Shown piece by piece: positions 26,314-35,084 of a DNA stretch of 64,000 nucleotides. The DNA comes from Burkholderiales bacterium. Its GTDB lineage: Bacteria; Pseudomonadota; Gammaproteobacteria; Burkholderiales; SG8-41. Made by a program: the position numbers and the translations under genes. Each line of letters begins with the position of its first letter. Position 1 is the stretch's first letter. Under the pieces are notes generated by a model. The model searched no databases. It saw nothing but the letters and a program-made list of their open reading frames with translations, and had not been told where the DNA came from. The stretch is taken from contig JAHCAG010000002.1 in NCBI GenBank assembly GCA_019635015.1, forward strand, positions 140,425-204,424, written 5' to 3'.

Positions 26314-27273
26314 ATGAAACTGAACCAGCTCGCCCTTTTTGTGGCGATTGCCGAAGAAGGCCAGATCGGCCGTGCCGCCGCACGCGCCGGCATCTCGCAA
26401 CCCGCGCTGACGAAACAGCTCAAAAACCTTGAGCAGTCGGTCGGCAGCCCGCTGTTCGAACGCAACCGCAGCGGCGTCCTGCTGACCCAGGCGGGAACAC
26501 TCCTGCTCGCTCGCGCCCGGGGAATTCTGTGCAGCGCAGGCGAAGCGCAGCGTGAACTGGCAGAACTGTCCACCGGCGCAATAGGTCGCCTGCGCATCGG
26601 CGCCGGCCCCACGATGGCCGAATACCTGCTCCCACAGGTGGTCGGCGGGCTGCTGTCGCGCTTTCCCGGAATCGAGCTGAGAGTAATGAGCGCGCTGAAC
26701 GACGTGCTGTTCGAGAACCTGCGCGCCGGGGAACTGGATCTCGTCGTCAGCGCCATCCCCGAAACGGCACCTGAAGATTTTGAACAGGAACTGTTGTTGC
26801 ATGACGAACTGGTGGTTGTCGCCAATACCGCCCATCCGCTGCTGCACCGGAACCGGGTAAGGCTGCAGGACCTGACGGACGAATCGTGGGTGCTGCCGCC
26901 TCCGCGTGTACTGGCCCGGCAGTGGCTCAACCAGCAGTTCGGAAATCGCCGCCTGTCGCCTCCGCGTGCGGCGGTGGAAGCCGACTCCGAAAGTTCGGTG
27001 CTGGCAATTGTCTCCAGCACTTCACTGCTCGGCTTCCAGCCGCGCTCCCACACCCTGGCATCCACCACCAGAACCCGGATCGCGGAATTGCATGTTCCAG
27101 AACTCTGCTGGCGGCGGCCGATCGGCGTTTCGTGGCGCAAGGGGGCCTATCTGCCCCAAGCAAGCCGTCATTTCACAGCATCGTTGCGGGAAATTGCCGC
27201 GCGGTCATCCGGGCTGGTATCCCGGCCATTGGCCGCGCGCAAACGGAAATCAGGGCCCACTGCGCAGGACTGA
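26314..27273 (+). CDS. LysR-family transcriptional regulator
   Basis: A 319-aa regulator. The winged helix-turn-helix occupies residues 1-60 (MKLNQLALFVAIAEEGQIG, then AAARAGISQPALTKQLKNLE). The effector-binding domain covers about 90-300, beginning GRLRIGAGPTMAEYLLP. The ATG at 26314 is preferred over an in-frame codon 30 bp upstream because it gives the standard family start. It is divergent from the sulfatase / Bug / dehydratase operon and is its likely regulator. The inducer is probably a sulfated or desulfated acid. Confidence 0.9.
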   Translation: MKLNQLALFVAIAEEGQIGRAAARAGISQPALTKQLKNLEQSVGSPLFERNRSGVLLTQAGTLLLARARGILCSAGEAQRELAELSTGAIGRLRIGAGPTMAEYLLPQVVGGLLSRFPGIELRVMSALNDVLFENLRAGELDLVVSAIPETAPEDFEQELLLHDELVVVANTAHPLLHRNRVRLQDLTDESWVLPPPRVLARQWLNQQFGNRRLSPPRAAVEADSESSVLAIVSSTSLLGFQPRSHTLASTTRTRIAELHVPELCWRRPIGVSWRKGAYLPQASRHFTASLREIAARSSGLVSRPLAARKRKSGPTAQD

Positions 27274-27328
27274 CGCCGCGCGCAAGGCCTGTGCCGTGAG
27301 ATGATGCAGGCAAACCACCACCGCCATC

Positions 27329-27634
27329 GTGCAGGCGGAACCCTTCCGCTCCGCGCATCAGGAAACGACCTTGGCCAGGAAAAAATTCAAGCAAGCCGCC
27401 GGACAGCCCGCGCTGGGCTTTGGCAACAAACCGGAAAAACTGGTTGTCACGCTGGACACCGCGGTGCTTGCAGAACTGAGGCGGCGCCATGAGGAAACCG
27501 GGGCCACGATGGCCGAGATGGTCCGCCGCGCGGTCAAGTTCTGGATCGCCGGCACCAAAGCCGCCGCAGTCTCGGCCGAAGAACACACGTTCCGGCGCGT
27601 CAACAAAGGGCGCGGCAGCGGCGGAACAGCCTGA
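27329..27634 (+). CDS. Small ribbon-helix-helix-like protein
   Basis: About 100 aa, or about 87 aa if translation begins at the TTG at 27371. Residues 37-75 (KLVVTLDTAVLAELRRRHEE, then TGATMAEMVRRAVKFWI) have the strand-helix-helix pattern of CopG/Arc DNA-binding proteins. The start is not decided by a clear Shine-Dalgarno. There is no toxin gene next to it, so it looks like a free-standing regulator rather than an antitoxin. Confidence 0.55.
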   Translation: MQAEPFRSAHQETTLARKKFKQAAGQPALGFGNKPEKLVVTLDTAVLAELRRRHEETGATMAEMVRRAVKFWIAGTKAAAVSAEEHTFRRVNKGRGSGGTA

Positions 27635-27741
27635 CCGGTCGGTGATGCCGGCCTTTGTGATTCCCGGGGGGATTGCGCCGGATCGCTGCAACGGTATAGT
27701 GCGTTCCGCGCCATTTTTCCCTCTCCCACCTCCCGCAGCCG

Positions 27742-29457
27742 ATGCGGGACAATAAGACCATGCACCCCGCAATCCGCCGCATCACCGACAGCATCTTCAC
27801 CCGCCTGATGCTGCTCGGACTCTGCCTCGTGGTGCTGGGAATAGTCCTGCGCCACCATGCCTTGACGGATTTCCTGCGCAAGGATCTGTCCACGGTGGTC
27901 GAGAGCCAGCAGCTGGCGCTGGCCAGTTATGTCGCCCGCGACGTGGACGACAAGATCGTCCAGCGCCAGGCCCTGCTGGAACGCCTTGCCGCGGCGATGC
28001 CGCCGGATCTGCTGGAACAACCCGAAAAACTTCGCGCCTGGCTCAGGGAGCGCTACGACTATCAACCACTGTTCTCCGCCGGCCTGTTCGTGGTCGATGC
28101 GCGCGGGGTCGCGGTGGCGGATTACCCGGTGCTTGATGGACGCGTGGGTGCCAATTACTCCGATCGCGACTACATCGCCGCCGGACTGGCGGGAAATTCT
28201 TACGTCGGCCGCCCGGTGATGGGGCGCGCAGCAAAGGAGCCGGTGCTGCCGATCAGCGCCCCGCTCAGGGATGGCAAAGGTGAGGTCAGAGGGGTGATCG
28301 CCGGCATCAGCGCACTGGCCGCCCCGGGTTTCCTCAATTCGCTGCTGCAAAGCCGGATCGGTGAAACCACCGGCGGATTCCTGCTGATCTCGCCACGCGA
28401 CCAGGTATTCGTGGCCTCATCCCGGCCGGAAATGATGCTCAGGCCGACACCGGCGCCCGGAGTCAACCTGCTGCACGACCGGGCCATGGCGGGATACCGC
28501 GGCACCGGAGTCACGGTCAACGCCGCCGGCATTGAAGAAGTTTCAGCGATGGTCACCGTTCCCAGCACAGGCTGGTTCGTAGTCGCCCGCGTGCCGGGGA
28601 GCGAAGCCTTCGCCACCGTCGCGCGCACCCAGGATTTTCTGGTCAAGGGCGGCCTGCTGACGCTGCTGCTGTTCGCCATCCTCGTACCCCTCGGCCTCTA
28701 CCTGGTGTTCCGCCACCTGCGCCAGGCGGCGGCACATGCCGACCGCATGACGCTCGGCGAACTCCCGCTCGAACCCCTGCCACAGTACCGCCACGACGAG
28801 GTGGGACACCTGATTGCCGCCTTCAACCGCCTGCTGGCGAAGCTCAACCAGAACCGGGCCGAACTGGCGCGCATGGCGCACCACGACACGCTGACCGGCC
28901 TGCCCAACCGGGTGCTGCTCTCCGACCGCCTGCAGCAGGTGCTGGCACAGGCGCAGCGCAAGGGTACCGCGGTGGGGCTGCTGTTCATGGACCTCGACGG
29001 CTTCAAGGACATCAACGACAGCCTCGGCCATGAGGCCGGCGACGAACTCCTGCGGCAGGTCACCGCCCGCCTCTCCGGCATCGTGCGCGGAGCCGACACC
29101 CTGGCGCGGGTCGGCGGCGACGAGTTTGTCCTGCTGCTGAGCGATCTCGGCGACAACGCGGAGGAAGTGGCCTCAATCGTCGCGCGCAAATGCATCGACG
29201 CGCTGAAAGTGCCGTTCACGATATCCGGAAAACAATGCAGCATCGGCGTTTCCATCGGCGTCGCCGTCGGCGACGGGGAAAGCACTGCCGATACGCTGCT
29301 GCTGACTGCGGATCACGCCATGTATGACGCGAAAAAAGCCGGCCGCGGCAGGCATGTCGTTCGCCAGGCCGGCACCACCGTCACGCCTGCCCCGGCCGCG
29401 GCAGGCGCCAGCGCGGATGCCGGCGGCATGCACGGCCTGCAAAATCGGCTGAAATGA
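27742..29457 (+). CDS. Membrane diguanylate cyclase (Cache-HAMP-like-GGDEF)
   Basis: A 571-aa c-di-GMP synthase. Transmembrane helix 1 (about 19-38) precedes a periplasmic double-Cache-like sensor (about 45-300). Helix 2 (about 308-328), a HAMP-like linker (about 330-385) and a GGDEF domain (about 395-545) follow. The active site GGDEF is intact (ARVGGDEFVLLL), and an RxxD inhibitory site (RGAD) lies five residues before it. It should therefore make c-di-GMP and show product feedback. A second in-frame ATG at 27760 is an equally good start. The C-terminal 25 residues are alanine-rich. Confidence 0.9.
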   Translation: MRDNKTMHPAIRRITDSIFTRLMLLGLCLVVLGIVLRHHALTDFLRKDLSTVVESQQLALASYVARDVDDKIVQRQALLERLAAAMPPDLLEQPEKLRAWLRERYDYQPLFSAGLFVVDARGVAVADYPVLDGRVGANYSDRDYIAAGLAGNSYVGRPVMGRAAKEPVLPISAPLRDGKGEVRGVIAGISALAAPGFLNSLLQSRIGETTGGFLLISPRDQVFVASSRPEMMLRPTPAPGVNLLHDRAMAGYRGTGVTVNAAGIEEVSAMVTVPSTGWFVVARVPGSEAFATVARTQDFLVKGGLLTLLLFAILVPLGLYLVFRHLRQAAAHADRMTLGELPLEPLPQYRHDEVGHLIAAFNRLLAKLNQNRAELARMAHHDTLTGLPNRVLLSDRLQQVLAQAQRKGTAVGLLFMDLDGFKDINDSLGHEAGDELLRQVTARLSGIVRGADTLARVGGDEFVLLLSDLGDNAEEVASIVARKCIDALKVPFTISGKQCSIGVSIGVAVGDGESTADTLLLTADHAMYDAKKAGRGRHVVRQAGTTVTPAPAAAGASADAGGMHGLQNRLK

Positions 29458-29533
29458 AATTTGTATATAGTGTCGCCGGGCCGGATCACTCCGCCTTTTC
29501 CCTGTCCGCCAACTGCCTGAACAAAGGAAACCC

Positions 29534-30142
29534 ATGCTCACCATCTACGGTTCCGCCAACTCCCGCGGCCTCCGCGTCATCTGGATGGCCGCCGAACTCG
29601 GCCTGAAATACGAACACAGGGACTGGCTCCCGCGCTCGCCGGAAACAAAAACCACGGACTATCGCGCGCTCAACACCGGCGGCCGGGTGCCGACGATCGA
29701 CGATGACGGATTCATCCTGTCGGAGTCGATGGCGATCAACATGTACCTCGCAAAGAAACACAAGAGCCCGCTCTACCCCTCCGACCCGAAACTCGAAGCG
29801 CTGTGCTGGCAGTGGAGCCTGTGGGAAACCGACCTGCTCGACCGCCAGATCGTCGACTACGTGCGCCATTCCGTGGCGCTGCCGGAAGCGGAACGCAAAC
29901 CCGCGGTTGCGGAAAAAGCCTGGCTGGAAGTCGCGCCGGCCTTCGATGTGCTCGATGCCGCGCTGGGCAAGTCTGACTGGCTCGCGGGACCGGCGTTTTC
30001 GGTCGCCGATCTCAATGTCGCCAGCGCGCTTTATCGTGCGCTGTCGATCGACACCAGCAAGTGGGCCAATCTCCACGCCTGGCTGATGCGCTGCTGGGAC
30101 CGCCCGGCAGCGAAACATGCGCGGGCCCTGCGCGAAAAATAA
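29534..30142 (+). CDS. Glutathione S-transferase family protein
   Basis: A 202-aa GST. The thioredoxin-like N-terminal domain (1-78) has the glutathione-binding NTGGRVPTIDDDGFILSESMAI (split across about 47-68; the ES pair contacts glutathione) and the N-terminal SANSRG loop. The helical C-terminal domain (about 90-200) has the WLAGPAFSVADLNVA capping motif. It resembles maleylacetoacetate-isomerase-like and other small bacterial GSTs. It is monocistronic between a cyclase gene and a convergent protease gene, so its substrate is unknown. Confidence 0.87.
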   Translation: MLTIYGSANSRGLRVIWMAAELGLKYEHRDWLPRSPETKTTDYRALNTGGRVPTIDDDGFILSESMAINMYLAKKHKSPLYPSDPKLEALCWQWSLWETDLLDRQIVDYVRHSVALPEAERKPAVAEKAWLEVAPAFDVLDAALGKSDWLAGPAFSVADLNVASALYRALSIDTSKWANLHAWLMRCWDRPAAKHARALREK

Positions 30143-30188
30143 ACCGGAAAACTGCGGGAAATCCGGGAGCCCTCTCCCGGATTAATCG

Positions 30189-30210
30189 TAACTAATTGTT
30201 TTTATTGATA
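30189..30210. repeat. AT-rich recurring element (copy 3), overlapping a coding end
   Basis: Read on the minus strand, this element matches 19 of 22 positions of the exact copies at 15602 and 59110. It overlaps the last codons and stop of the M48 lipoprotein gene. Confidence 0.5.
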
Positions 30211-31517
30211 TTTTTTAACTTCTCTGCACTGCCGATGTCGCTGCCGGACACCATGGCCAGCCGTTCGGCAATCGCAAATTCGCCGCAGGTATTGAACGCC
30301 CCCTCGCAGGTCTTGCCGGCCTTGCGCGCCTCCAGCGCGCGCGCGTAATAGGTTTTTGCGACTTCGCGGAAACCCAGCCCCGTCGCCGCCTCGCCGAGCA
30401 GGAAGTACGACAGGTCGTTGAAGTAACCGACCTTGGTCACGGCCACCGCCAGTTCGCGCCACTGGTTTTTGTCGTGCATGGTTTTCCAGGCGCCGCGCTG
30501 GTAGCCATAGGCAAACACGCATTCCAGCGTGCAGTTGAGCAGCACCTCGCCCTTGCGGAAACGCTCGAACTCTTCGGCGACAAAAGTCATCACCTGCGGT
30601 TCGGCCGCCACCCGTGCCGCGTATTCCTCGCGCGACACGCCGTCGACGGGACGCTCGTTCGCCGCCATGCCGAGGAAATCAGGCAGCGGCCCCGCGGCCT
30701 TGCCGGATTTTGCCGCCTGGTACAGAGGATCGACCTTCACCACCAATTCCTGCAGCCGCTGCGCGCGGTTTTCCGGTGACGGGTGGGTCGAGAAGAATTC
30801 CGCCGGACTGTCGCCCTCCTTCGCCATTTTTTCCCACAGCGTGACTGCGGCGCGCGGATCGAAACCCGCGCGCGCGGCGAGCTCGATGCCGATCTGGTCG
30901 GCCTCGGTTTCGGCATCACGGCTGTTGGGCAGGGTGATCGCCAGCGCCGCGGCCAGCGCCATGGTGTTCTGGGTGCGGTGATAGGCCCCCGGGTCATTGC
31001 GCGAACTCGCCAGCACCGACAGCAGCGCAGTACTGACGCCGACGGTCATTGCCATCGACATCTTCTCGCGGGTGTGGCTCGCCAGCGCATGGCCGATCTC
31101 GTGGCCCATCACATTGGCGATTTCATCATCCGTCGCCTTCAGCTTTTCCCAGAAGCCGGTGTAGATACCCATCTTGCCGCCGGCCATGCAGAAGGCATTG
31201 ACCGTTTTCGGCTCGTCAATGACCTGCACTTCCCAGCCCCAGCCCGCGGAATCCGGACGGAAACGCACGGCTTCGGCGATCAGGCGGTTGGTGATTTCGC
31301 GCACGCGCGTGACACGCGGGGAGGCAACTTCCACCCGGTTCTTTTTCGAGAACTCCCCGATCATGTTCGAGTAGGCCGACACCGCGCCCTGGATGGCCGA
31401 CTCCTCGGACATCAGCATAAGCTGGCTGCGCCCGGTGATGGTGTTGGTGGCGCAGCCCGATGCCAGCGCCAGCAGTGCAATCAGCAGTCCGCGCAAGAAT
31501 ACGTGAATGCGGTTCAT
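30192..31517 (-). CDS. M48-family metalloprotease lipoprotein
   Basis: A 441-aa protein with a lipoprotein signal (LLIALLALASGCATN, lipidated C22) and a zinc-protease centre HEIGH at 139-143, with the third ligand in ETEAD near 205. It resembles the periplasmic BepA/LoiP-type M48 proteases that act in outer-membrane quality control. The start at 31517 is chosen because GGGAGG lies just before it and the signal begins there; an earlier in-frame start would bury the signal. The C-terminal half (about 280-430) is a helical repeat-like domain with paired cysteines. The tail KNINKNN is encoded by an AT-rich repeat and is probably not conserved. Confidence 0.85.
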   Translation of the reverse strand: MNRIHVFLRGLLIALLALASGCATNTITGRSQLMLMSEESAIQGAVSAYSNMIGEFSKKNRVEVASPRVTRVREITNRLIAEAVRFRPDSAGWGWEVQVIDEPKTVNAFCMAGGKMGIYTGFWEKLKATDDEIANVMGHEIGHALASHTREKMSMAMTVGVSTALLSVLASSRNDPGAYHRTQNTMALAAALAITLPNSRDAETEADQIGIELAARAGFDPRAAVTLWEKMAKEGDSPAEFFSTHPSPENRAQRLQELVVKVDPLYQAAKSGKAAGPLPDFLGMAANERPVDGVSREEYAARVAAEPQVMTFVAEEFERFRKGEVLLNCTLECVFAYGYQRGAWKTMHDKNQWRELAVAVTKVGYFNDLSYFLLGEAATGLGFREVAKTYYARALEARKAGKTCEGAFNTCGEFAIAERLAMVSGSDIGSAEKLKNINKNN

Positions 31518-31733
31518 GGTCCTCCCGAGGCAGCTCGCCGCATGCGCGAGCGACAGAGGCGCATTGTAACTATTCCGCGGGATCCTCCGCTCCCCGCGAG
31601 CACTGTTCACATGCTGTTGTTTTCATTGAATATATTGCGCAAGACCTGCGACGGACATGACGCGCGCCCGCGGTTCCCTCTAAAATCATTCCGAACCGCA
31701 AACCAACCCAACTAAAGCGGTGGAGGAGAACAC

Positions 31734-32711
31734 ATGGACCTGAAACACCGGCTTTGCTTTCCCCTGGCCCTTGCCCTGCTTGCCACGGCATGGCCCGCAC
31801 AGTCTGCCGAGAAGGACTGGCCCGTCCGGCCCGTGCGCATCATCGTGCCCTACCCGCCCGGCGGCACCACCGATCCCACGGCGCGCGCCTTCGCCGGCTG
31901 GTTCGGCGAGAAATTCAAAACCACCATCGTCATCGACAACCGTCCCGGAGCAGGCTCGACCATCGGCCACGGCCTCGCGGCCAAGGCAACACCCGACGGC
32001 TACACGCTTGTCCTCGGCACCTCCGGCGGACTGGTGGTCAGCGCCGCCTTCGGCAGCAAACTCGCCTACGATCCGGTGAAGGACTTCACGCCGATCGGCG
32101 TCGGCGTCTACGTTCCCTTCCTGATCGTCGTGCATCCCGCAGTGCCCGCCAGAAACGTGAAGGAACTGGTCGATCTCGCCAAGGCGCAGCCGGGCAAGAT
32201 CAACTTCGCCTCCCCCGGCACCGGCACGCCCAACCACCTCGGCATGGAACTGCTGACCGCGCTGACCGGGGCCAAATTCACACACGTGCCATACAAGGGC
32301 GGCGGCGCGGCCACCACCGATCTGCTGTCCGGCCGCGTGCAGGCGATTTTCGGCGGCGCCGCTCCCTGGCAGCCGCACATGGCCAGCGGACGCGCGCGCG
32401 CCATCGCCATCGGCCACCCCGAGCGGCTGAAGACCCTGCCCGACATCCCGGCCATCGCCGAAACCTATCCCGGCTTCAACAACACCACCTGGTACGGTTT
32501 CCTCGGACCCGCCGGCACGCCGGCGCATGTCGTGAAGAAGGTGAATGCCGAAATGAAACGCGCGGTCGAGGATCCCGGCGTGTCGAAACACCTCGAGAAC
32601 ATCGGCATGGTGCCGACCTGGACCACGCCGCAGGACATGGGCAAGATGATCCGCACGGAGCTTGCGCGCTGGAAAAAAGTCGTCACCGACGCGGGCATCA
32701 AGCCTGACTGA
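31734..32711 (+). CDS. Tripartite tricarboxylate (Bug/TctC) binding protein
   Basis: A 325-aa Bug-family periplasmic binding protein. The signal peptide is residues 1-25 (to WPAQSAEK), followed by PVRIIVPYPPGGTTDP, IDNRPGAGSTIGHGLAAK and HVPYKGGGA. GGAGGAG precedes the ATG. It stands alone, 66 bp before the ECF sigma gene. Functional coupling between the two is not indicated. Confidence 0.88.
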   Translation: MDLKHRLCFPLALALLATAWPAQSAEKDWPVRPVRIIVPYPPGGTTDPTARAFAGWFGEKFKTTIVIDNRPGAGSTIGHGLAAKATPDGYTLVLGTSGGLVVSAAFGSKLAYDPVKDFTPIGVGVYVPFLIVVHPAVPARNVKELVDLAKAQPGKINFASPGTGTPNHLGMELLTALTGAKFTHVPYKGGGAATTDLLSGRVQAIFGGAAPWQPHMASGRARAIAIGHPERLKTLPDIPAIAETYPGFNNTTWYGFLGPAGTPAHVVKKVNAEMKRAVEDPGVSKHLENIGMVPTWTTPQDMGKMIRTELARWKKVVTDAGIKPD

Positions 32712-32749
32712 GCACCCGACGTTCTCCGAACCGACACACCGCTCATATA

Positions 32750-32779
32750 ATCTGCCGCGGGACCGGAACCGCGGCAGAT
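32750..32779. promoter_or_regulatory. Perfect inverted repeat across the ECF sigma-factor start
   Basis: ATCTGCCGCGG and CCGCGGCAGAT form a perfect 11-bp inverted repeat with an 8-nt spacer. The right arm includes the A and T of the ATG at 32778, and the left arm overlaps a TATAAT at 32746-32751. It could be a repressor operator over the transcription start, or an RNA hairpin hiding the start codon. Confidence 0.6.
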
Positions 32780-34034
32780 GAGCGAACCACCACATACTGA
32801 TATTCGCGATGCGCGCGCCGCGGTTGATGCCGTCTACCGCAGCGAATCGCGCCGCGTGTTCGCGACGCTGGTGCGCCTGCTCGGCGATTTCGACGCGGCG
32901 GAAGAGGCGCTGCACGACGCCTTTCGCGCGGCTCTCGAACAATGGCCGCGCGACGGCGTGCCGGACAAGCCGCGCGCCTGGCTGGTCTCGGCCGGGCGCT
33001 TCAAGGCCATCGACCGGATCCGCCGTGACGCGCGCGTCGATGCACTGGATGACCACGACACCGAAAACATCCCGGCGCCCGAAACGGCGGAAACCGGAGA
33101 CATCGAGGATGACCGGCTGCGCCTGATTTTCACCTGCTGCCACCCGGCGCTGGCACCCGACGCGCAGGTCGCACTGACCTTGCGCGAAGTCTGCGGCCTG
33201 ACCACCGAGGAAATTGCGCGCGCCTTCCTCAGTGCGCCGCCGACGCTGGCACAGCGCATCGTGCGCGCAAAAAACAAGATCCGCGACGCGAAGATCCCCT
33301 ATCGCGTGCCGCCGCCCGAAGAACTGCCGCAGCGTCTCGACAGCGTGCTGCGGGTCATCTACCTGGTGTTCAACGAAGGATACGCCGCATCATCGGGCGC
33401 AACGCTGACCCGCCACGACCTCTCCGGCGAAGCGATCCGCCTCGCGCGGCTGGTGGTCGAACTGCTGCCAGAACCGGAGGCAATGGGACTGCTCGCGCTG
33501 ATGCTGCTGCACGAATCGCGCCGCGCAGCACGCACCGACGGCAACGGCGATCTGGTGCTGCTCGAGGACCAGGACCGCTCGGCCTGGAACCGCGAACTGA
33601 TCCGCGAAGGCATCGCTCTTGTCGAGCACGCGCTGCCACTCCGGCGCCCCGGACCCTACGCGCTGCAGGCCGCGATCTCCGCAGTGCATGCCGAAGCGGC
33701 CGACGCCGCCGCCACCGACTGGGCACAGATCACCGGCCTCTACGATCTGCTGCTGCGCATCGCAGCCTCACCGGTGGTGGAACTGAACCGCGCGGTGGCC
33801 GTCGCAATGCGTGACGGCCCGGCCGCCGGGCTCGCCCTGGTCGAAGCGCTGCTTGAACGCGGCGAACTCGAGGACTACCAACTGGCACATGCCGCGCGCG
33901 CCGACCTCTGCCGCCGGCTCGGCCGCCAAGGCGAGGCACGCGCCGCCTACCGCCGCGCCCTGGAACTGACCCGCCAGGCGCCGGAACGGCGTTTCCTCGA
34001 ACGACGCCTGGCCGAACTCGGGCAGCAAAAATAA
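32778..34034 (+). CDS. ECF42-type RNA polymerase sigma factor with C-terminal TPR-like extension
   Basis: A 418-aa sigma factor. Sigma region 2 (about 18-85) holds VFATLVRLLGDFDAAEEALHDAF. Region 4 (about 120-170) holds LREVCGLTTEEIARAFLSAPP. The extension has the hallmark DSVLRVIYLVFNEGYAASSG (188-207), then helical repeats to the end. This long extension defines the ECF42 group, which has no anti-sigma factor and is usually encoded beside DGPF/YCII proteins, exactly as here. The ATG is at 32778 inside an inverted repeat, with no clear Shine-Dalgarno. The gene directs the locus downstream, most likely through the promoter at 34056. Confidence 0.92.
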   Translation: MSEPPHTDIRDARAAVDAVYRSESRRVFATLVRLLGDFDAAEEALHDAFRAALEQWPRDGVPDKPRAWLVSAGRFKAIDRIRRDARVDALDDHDTENIPAPETAETGDIEDDRLRLIFTCCHPALAPDAQVALTLREVCGLTTEEIARAFLSAPPTLAQRIVRAKNKIRDAKIPYRVPPPEELPQRLDSVLRVIYLVFNEGYAASSGATLTRHDLSGEAIRLARLVVELLPEPEAMGLLALMLLHESRRAARTDGNGDLVLLEDQDRSAWNRELIREGIALVEHALPLRRPGPYALQAAISAVHAEAADAAATDWAQITGLYDLLLRIAASPVVELNRAVAVAMRDGPAAGLALVEALLERGELEDYQLAHAARADLCRRLGRQGEARAAYRRALELTRQAPERRFLERRLAELGQQK

Positions 34035-34055
34035 ACAAAAAAATTTACGGGCGAT

Positions 34056-34082
34056 TGTCGAAATCGACTCCGGCCATTCGAC
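34056..34082 (+). promoter_or_regulatory. Candidate ECF42-dependent promoter
   Basis: TGTCGA at 34056-34061 and CGAC at 34079-34082 are separated by exactly 17 bp and lie 75 bp before the first YCII gene. As I recall the published ECF42 work in Streptomyces, its promoters carry TGTCGA at -35 and CGA/TC at -10. I see no such pair in front of the sigma gene itself. Confidence 0.72.
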
Positions 34083-34157
34083 TACAGGGTAAGCATGATA
34101 GCTGCCCGCGCAGCGGGGATATACAAAATATCTTTTATAATCAAGGAGTTATTGATT

Positions 34158-34574
34158 GTGAGGTATATGATCATCGTAAAAGCCAACGCGGATTCGGAAG
34201 CCGGCGTGATGCCCGGCGAAGACCTGCTGTCGGCAATGCAGAAATACCACGAGGAACTTGCCAATGCCGGCATCCTGGTCGATGCCTCGGGCCTGAAACC
34301 GACTTCAAAAGGCTGGCGGGTCCGTTATGCCGGCGGCAAACGCAGCGTCATCGACGGCCCCTTCGCCGAAACCAGGGAGCTGATCGCCGGCTACACCATC
34401 ATCGACGTCAAGTCGCGCGCGGAAGCCGTCGAGTGGACTTCGCGTTTCCCCAACCCATCCGTCGATGGCGGCGACTGCGAAATCGAAGTACGCGAGTTTT
34501 TCGAGCTGGAGGATTTCGGTGAAAGCCCGGCGATCGAACGTTTCCGCGAACTCGACGCGAGGATGGGGAAATGA
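34158..34574 (+). CDS. YCII/DGPF-domain protein 1
   Basis: A 138-aa ferredoxin-like-fold YCII protein. The start is the GTG at 34158 (VRYMIIVKANADSEAG), which fits the family N-terminus and has AAGGAG nine bases upstream. The DGPF signature is at 66-69, followed by the FAETRELIAGYTIIDVKS helix-strand. YCII proteins are thought to be small enzymes or stress proteins; their reaction is not known. It overlaps the next gene by 4 bp (ATGA) and is the first gene after the ECF42 promoter. Its base composition just upstream is AT-rich. Confidence 0.88.
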   Translation: MRYMIIVKANADSEAGVMPGEDLLSAMQKYHEELANAGILVDASGLKPTSKGWRVRYAGGKRSVIDGPFAETRELIAGYTIIDVKSRAEAVEWTSRFPNPSVDGGDCEIEVREFFELEDFGESPAIERFRELDARMGK

Positions 34575-35059
34575 AGCTGCAGGCCACACAAAAAATCACG
34601 CCCTTCCTGTGGTTCGACCGCAACGCCGAGGAAGCCGTGGCGTTCTACGTCGCATTGTTCCGCGACTCGCGCATCGTCTCCGTCAGCCGCTACGGCCGTG
34701 AAGCTGCGGCGGCAACCGGCCTGCCCGAGGGAACGGCCATGACCGTCGCCTTCCGCATCGAGGGCCAGGACTTCACCGCGATCAACGGCGGCCCCGTCTT
34801 CCGCTTCACCGAGGCGGTGTCCTTCGTCGTGCACTGCGAATCGCAGGCCGAAATCGACTATTACTGGCGGCGCCTCGGCGATGGCGGTGACCCGGCGGCA
34901 CAGCGCTGCGGCTGGCTGAAGGACCGCTACGGCCTGTCCTGGCAGATCGTGCCGCGGGTGCTGCCGGAGCTGCTGCAGGACGCGCGCAAAGCCGGCCGCG
35001 TGATGCCGAAGCTGCTGCAGATGACAAAAATCGACATTGCGGCCCTGCAACAGGCCTGA
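34571..35059 (+). CDS. PhnB-like VOC-fold protein
   Basis: A 162-aa protein of the 3-demethylubiquinone-methyltransferase-like / PhnB branch of the VOC superfamily. It begins KITPFLWFDRNAEEAVAFYVALF and contains VAFRIEGQDFTAINGGPVF, CESQAEIDYYWRRLGDGG and DRYGLSWQIVPRVL. These are family hallmarks of small VOC proteins of uncertain chemistry. It is translationally coupled to the YCII gene by a 4-bp overlap. PhnB-like genes are common companions of ECF42 factors. Confidence 0.87.
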   Translation: MKLQATQKITPFLWFDRNAEEAVAFYVALFRDSRIVSVSRYGREAAAATGLPEGTAMTVAFRIEGQDFTAINGGPVFRFTEAVSFVVHCESQAEIDYYWRRLGDGGDPAAQRCGWLKDRYGLSWQIVPRVLPELLQDARKAGRVMPKLLQMTKIDIAALQQA

Positions 35060-35084
35060 ACAGACTCATCGAAAGGACAGCACA

